Below, piece after piece: positions 51,012 through 53,507 of a stretch of 53,507 bases of DNA. Position 1 is the stretch's first letter; the number at the start of each line of letters is the position of its first letter. A program made the position numbers and the translations under genes. The notes beneath the pieces were generated by a model. The model did not search any database and was not told where the DNA came from. It was given only the letters and a program-made list of their open reading frames with translations. Origin of the DNA: Candidatus Lustribacter telmatis. Lineage in GTDB: Bacteria > Vulcanimicrobiota > Vulcanimicrobiia > Vulcanimicrobiales > Vulcanimicrobiaceae. The stretch spans positions 2,334-55,840 of the forward strand of contig PLRU01000087.1 in NCBI GenBank assembly GCA_003164045.1, in the 5' to 3' direction.

Positions 51012-53258
51012 CTAAGGGACGGCGCTTGCCAACTGATGGAGCGTGTCTTCCTCATCCTTGCGGCGAGCCAGGAACGCGGCATCGGCGTACGCGGTATCGA
51101 GAAACGCGAACGAGAGCGCGTCGCCTGGTTGCCGGTCGACGGAACCCACCAATCCGCGGACCGCACCCACGTTGCCGGTCTTGGCGCGGATCATACCGGA
51201 TGCATCGGCCGACGTTTGCGCCGCGGTGTTCCCAATGGGCGGCAGCGACGCGTGAATGAGGTCGCCTTCGGGCGTTCCACGCAGGCGCCAGAGCAGCGTA
51301 GCAAGCATGCGCGGCGTGGCGCGATCGTCGAGCGACAGCCCGCTGCCGTCATAGAGGGCGAGGCCCGCCGCAGACACGCCGCGTTCGGCGAGATAGCTGC
51401 GGACCATCGCGATCCCGGCTGCTTCGCTGCCGACGCCGGAGCCGGCCCGGCCGATTGCCCGCAAGAGCTGTTCGGCGATGTGGTTATCCGATTCGACGAG
51501 CATCGTGCGGACCAGCGTCGAGACCGGCGGCGATTCATGCTGCCAAAGAACGGTGCCTCCGGGCGAACGGCCCGAGCGAATCGTTCCGTCGAGCGCGATA
51601 TGATGCGCGCGCAAACTGCTGCCGAGTACAGCGCCCATGTAGGCCGCTTGATCCGCAACCGGCTGCAGCACGGGCGCGCCGTTGACGGTAGCGATGCGCG
51701 TTCCCTCATCCAGCGACACGGCGCTCGTCCCGGCACCATACGAAAACCCGCGGTTCGCGGCCGTCCAATGCGAATTGTGTTCGGCACCGGTGAACGCGCT
51801 CGCATCGATCAGGAGATCGCCCCGAACGCGCCGCACGCCCAGTTTCACGAGCGCGGCGACACCGGCGTCCAGATCGGCGGAACGCAACACCGGATCACCG
51901 CCCCCAACGAGCACCAGCGGGCCGTCGAGGACGCCGGCGCGGATGGGACCATCCGCGATGAACTCCGTGCGGAAGCGCGCGTCGGCTCCGAGCGTAGCGA
52001 GCGCCGCGGCGGCCGTCAGCACTTTGATGGTGGACGCCGGCGCGCGTGCGACGTCCGGTTGCGATTCCGCGACCGAGTTGCCCGCCGAATCGAGAACCAG
52101 GAATCCCGCGCCGTCGGCGCCCGGCAGCGATTTCCCGGCAGCCTTCGCCGCAGCCGCGGCGGCCGCAGCCTGCGCGGCGGAGGGGTGCGACGCGCCCATT
52201 CCGGCCGCTCCCCCGGCGACCGGCACCGCGGCACCGTGAGCGCCAGCGCCGTTCGGCGAGCCCGACGCGAGCGAGCCTCCGCCACCGATCGGCTTTGCCG
52301 AATCGCCCGGCCCGCCCGGCTTCGGCGGCGCGCCGGCGGCGGACGAACCCGGGCTTCCGTCACCTTGGCCGTATCCGCCGGCCAGCGGCGGATCGAAGAC
52401 GATCGCGCGGGAACCGCTTTCCCCCGCTGAAAGCGGCGACTCGGCGGCCGGTGCTCTGCCGCGTGCCGGAGCGCTCATGCTGGGCGTTGTCGACGACGGC
52501 GGTGGCGTTCGTAAATCTCCCGGTGCAGATGTCCCTGCAGCCGTAGGGGCGCTGCCGGAGAGTGCTGCGCCCTGCGGCGTATCCAGCACGGGGGAGCCGG
52601 CGGTCGTGGGAGCCGCGCCCGCATCGGCACCAGTTGCGGCGCGACGATAGAGCGAGCAGCCCACGAAGAGCAGCAGGAGCAGCAAGGCGATCGCAAGCCA
52701 AAGCACGGCCCGTCTTCGTGACGACGCGGGCTCCGGAGGCGCCGGCGGGGGTGGCAGCGGTGGTACGATGGGCGGGGGTAAGGACGGCGGTGGCACGTCG
52801 GCCACCGGAGGACGCAACGGATCCGGCTGCCAGCCCATCTGTTCGTCAAATCGTAGCGCCAGAGCGCTTGCGAGAAAGGCTGCGAAATCGGCGCGCGGCA
52901 CGGGCTTCACGACGATATCGTCGATCCCAGCTTTTCGCGCCGCCGCCGGAACCTCGTCGGCGGCCCCCTCGGTGAGCAAGATGATGTGGGGGCGCGGCTG
53001 GTCCGCGACGACCGGAAGCCGGCGCAGAAAGGCCGCGCCGTCCATCCGCGGCATCTCGTTGTCGATGACCACGCCGAGAAGTCCGTGGTCCTTTGCCCAG
53101 ACGAGCGCCTCGTCCGGATCCGTGAACCCGCGGAACCCGATTCCTTCGAGCGACCCGACGGCGTCGTCGCAGATGGCGGCGATTTCCGCATTACAGCCGA
53201 CGGCGAGAAGGAACAACGGCTTCTGTTGCCGCTGTTCCTTCTCGTCGCGCTGGGTCAC
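51012..53258 (-). CDS. Receiver-TM-PBP4 fusion: REC domain joined to a D-Ala-D-Ala carboxypeptidase
   Basis: This 748-residue protein joins signalling to wall editing. Residues 14-135 form a response-regulator receiver with phospho-acceptor Asp66 (VVIDNEMPRMDG), Thr96 (ILLTEG) and Lys118 (VVKPV). The acidic pair normally found after strand 1 is replaced by AVGCNAE. A proline-rich linker (150-180) precedes one membrane helix (184-205). A long Ala/Gly/Pro linker leads to an S13 (PBP4/DacB) domain with SxxK at 409-412 (ASTIKV), SDN at 590-592 and KTG at 693-695. GTG at 53258 follows the upstream stop by seven bases; the frame also opens at 53324. The topology puts the receiver inside and the peptidase outside. 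Confidence 0.9.
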   Translation of the reverse strand: MTQRDEKEQRQQKPLFLLAVGCNAEIAAICDDAVGSLEGIGFRGFTDPDEALVWAKDHGLLGVVIDNEMPRMDGAAFLRRLPVVADQPRPHIILLTEGAADEVPAAARKAGIDDIVVKPVPRADFAAFLASALALRFDEQMGWQPDPLRPPVADVPPPSLPPPIVPPLPPPPAPPEPASSRRRAVLWLAIALLLLLLFVGCSLYRRAATGADAGAAPTTAGSPVLDTPQGAALSGSAPTAAGTSAPGDLRTPPPSSTTPSMSAPARGRAPAAESPLSAGESGSRAIVFDPPLAGGYGQGDGSPGSSAAGAPPKPGGPGDSAKPIGGGGSLASGSPNGAGAHGAAVPVAGGAAGMGASHPSAAQAAAAAAAAKAAGKSLPGADGAGFLVLDSAGNSVAESQPDVARAPASTIKVLTAAAALATLGADARFRTEFIADGPIRAGVLDGPLVLVGGGDPVLRSADLDAGVAALVKLGVRRVRGDLLIDASAFTGAEHNSHWTAANRGFSYGAGTSAVSLDEGTRIATVNGAPVLQPVADQAAYMGAVLGSSLRAHHIALDGTIRSGRSPGGTVLWQHESPPVSTLVRTMLVESDNHIAEQLLRAIGRAGSGVGSEAAGIAMVRSYLAERGVSAAGLALYDGSGLSLDDRATPRMLATLLWRLRGTPEGDLIHASLPPIGNTAAQTSADASGMIRAKTGNVGAVRGLVGSVDRQPGDALSFAFLDTAYADAAFLARRKDEEDTLHQLASAVP

Positions 53259-53265
53259 CGGACCG

Positions 53266-53507
53266 CTAGTGTTGCGCGCATGTTCCGGCGAGGCTTGCCC
53301 GCGCGGCGAGGGTTTCCCGCGCACGCCGAAGATCCAGCGTTTCGTGAAGCAGCCGCATGAACGGCGGCGTGCGGATCGGCTTACGCGCGACGACGTCGGC
53401 GCCGTTCGTTCGCGCTTGCTCGGCGAGATTTCCCTTGCGCGAACCGATCAGAACGATCATCAGCTTTTTTCGTCCGGAACCCGCGCGAATGCGCCGGGTT
53501 AGCGCTG
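53266..53507 (-). CDS. C-terminal end of a receiver-like protein (partial)
   Basis: The frame runs in from the right edge and only about 80 residues are visible. They read as the last half of a receiver domain: LTRRIRAG, then MIVLIGSRKGNLAEQ, ADVVARKPIRTPP and MRLLHETLDL. The K of ARKPI would be the conserved lysine. The IGS in place of the usual Thr/Ser-Ala region looks divergent. It could be the tail of a hybrid histidine kinase or of a multi-receiver protein. Its stop lies seven bases before the likely start of the receiver-PBP4 fusion gene. Confidence 0.75.
   Translation of the reverse strand, partial: ALTRRIRAGSGRKKLMIVLIGSRKGNLAEQARTNGADVVARKPIRTPPFMRLLHETLDLRRARETLAARASLAGTCAQH

Overview
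The window is GC-rich bacterial DNA with densely packed genes, many overlapping stop/start pairs and frequent GTG or TTG starts. No ribosomal RNA is present, so placement is inference. A cdaA-cdaR-glmM cluster followed by a c-di-AMP (ydaO-type) riboswitch points to a Terrabacteria-like lineage. Rieske oxygenases, orphan solute-binding proteins and alanine-rich protein tails would suit a soil lineage such as Candidatus Eremiobacterota (WPS-2) or a relative. I hold that loosely.

Region 1 (1-12.0 kb) is mostly housekeeping. It holds the end of clpX, an exported MsrB, an AlkA-like glycosylase, a 947-residue Ig-like repeat protein coupled to a small membrane protein, a Crp/Fnr regulator, a diguanylate cyclase, priA, an exported subtilase and rpsT. 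Region 2 (12.0-17.1 kb) is a c-di-AMP and cell-wall block: rsgA diverges from a small gene coupled to cdaA, then cdaR and glmM. A c-di-AMP riboswitch in front of an exported NlpC/P60 hydrolase follows. Region 3 (17.1-25.2 kb) has a small membrane protein, tRNA-Gln, a STAS protein, an NTF2-like protein, glcF, the amino-acid run ilvD-thrC-thrB and small secreted proteins. Region 4 (25.2-30.0 kb) has a FecR/Trp-rich surface protein, panE, an MFS exporter and a secreted protein.

Region 5 (30.2-51.0 kb) is an accessory catabolic island. It carries LysR, MarR and TetR regulators, two Rieske oxygenases, an SDR, an amidohydrolase, a luciferase-like monooxygenase, two NicX/M29-like enzymes, an SMP-30 lactonase-like protein, a VOC protein, two proteases and five solute-binding proteins. 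No ABC permease or ATPase gene is present. At its centre two mirror-image modules lie tail to tail: MarR with SDR-Rieske-LivK, and TetR with LivK-Rieske-amidohydrolase. Each regulator is transcribed away from its module, and a palindrome lies in each divergent gap. The likely job is uptake or sensing and oxidative breakdown of aromatic or amide-type compounds; the substrates cannot be read from sequence.

Region 6 (51.0-53.5 kb) holds the most unusual gene: a single reading frame joining a cytoplasmic response-regulator receiver domain, a proline-rich linker, one membrane helix and a periplasmic PBP4-type D-Ala-D-Ala carboxypeptidase. It lies directly downstream of a gene that also ends in a receiver-like domain and runs off the window. 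This could be a phosphorelay that acts directly on peptidoglycan from inside the cell.
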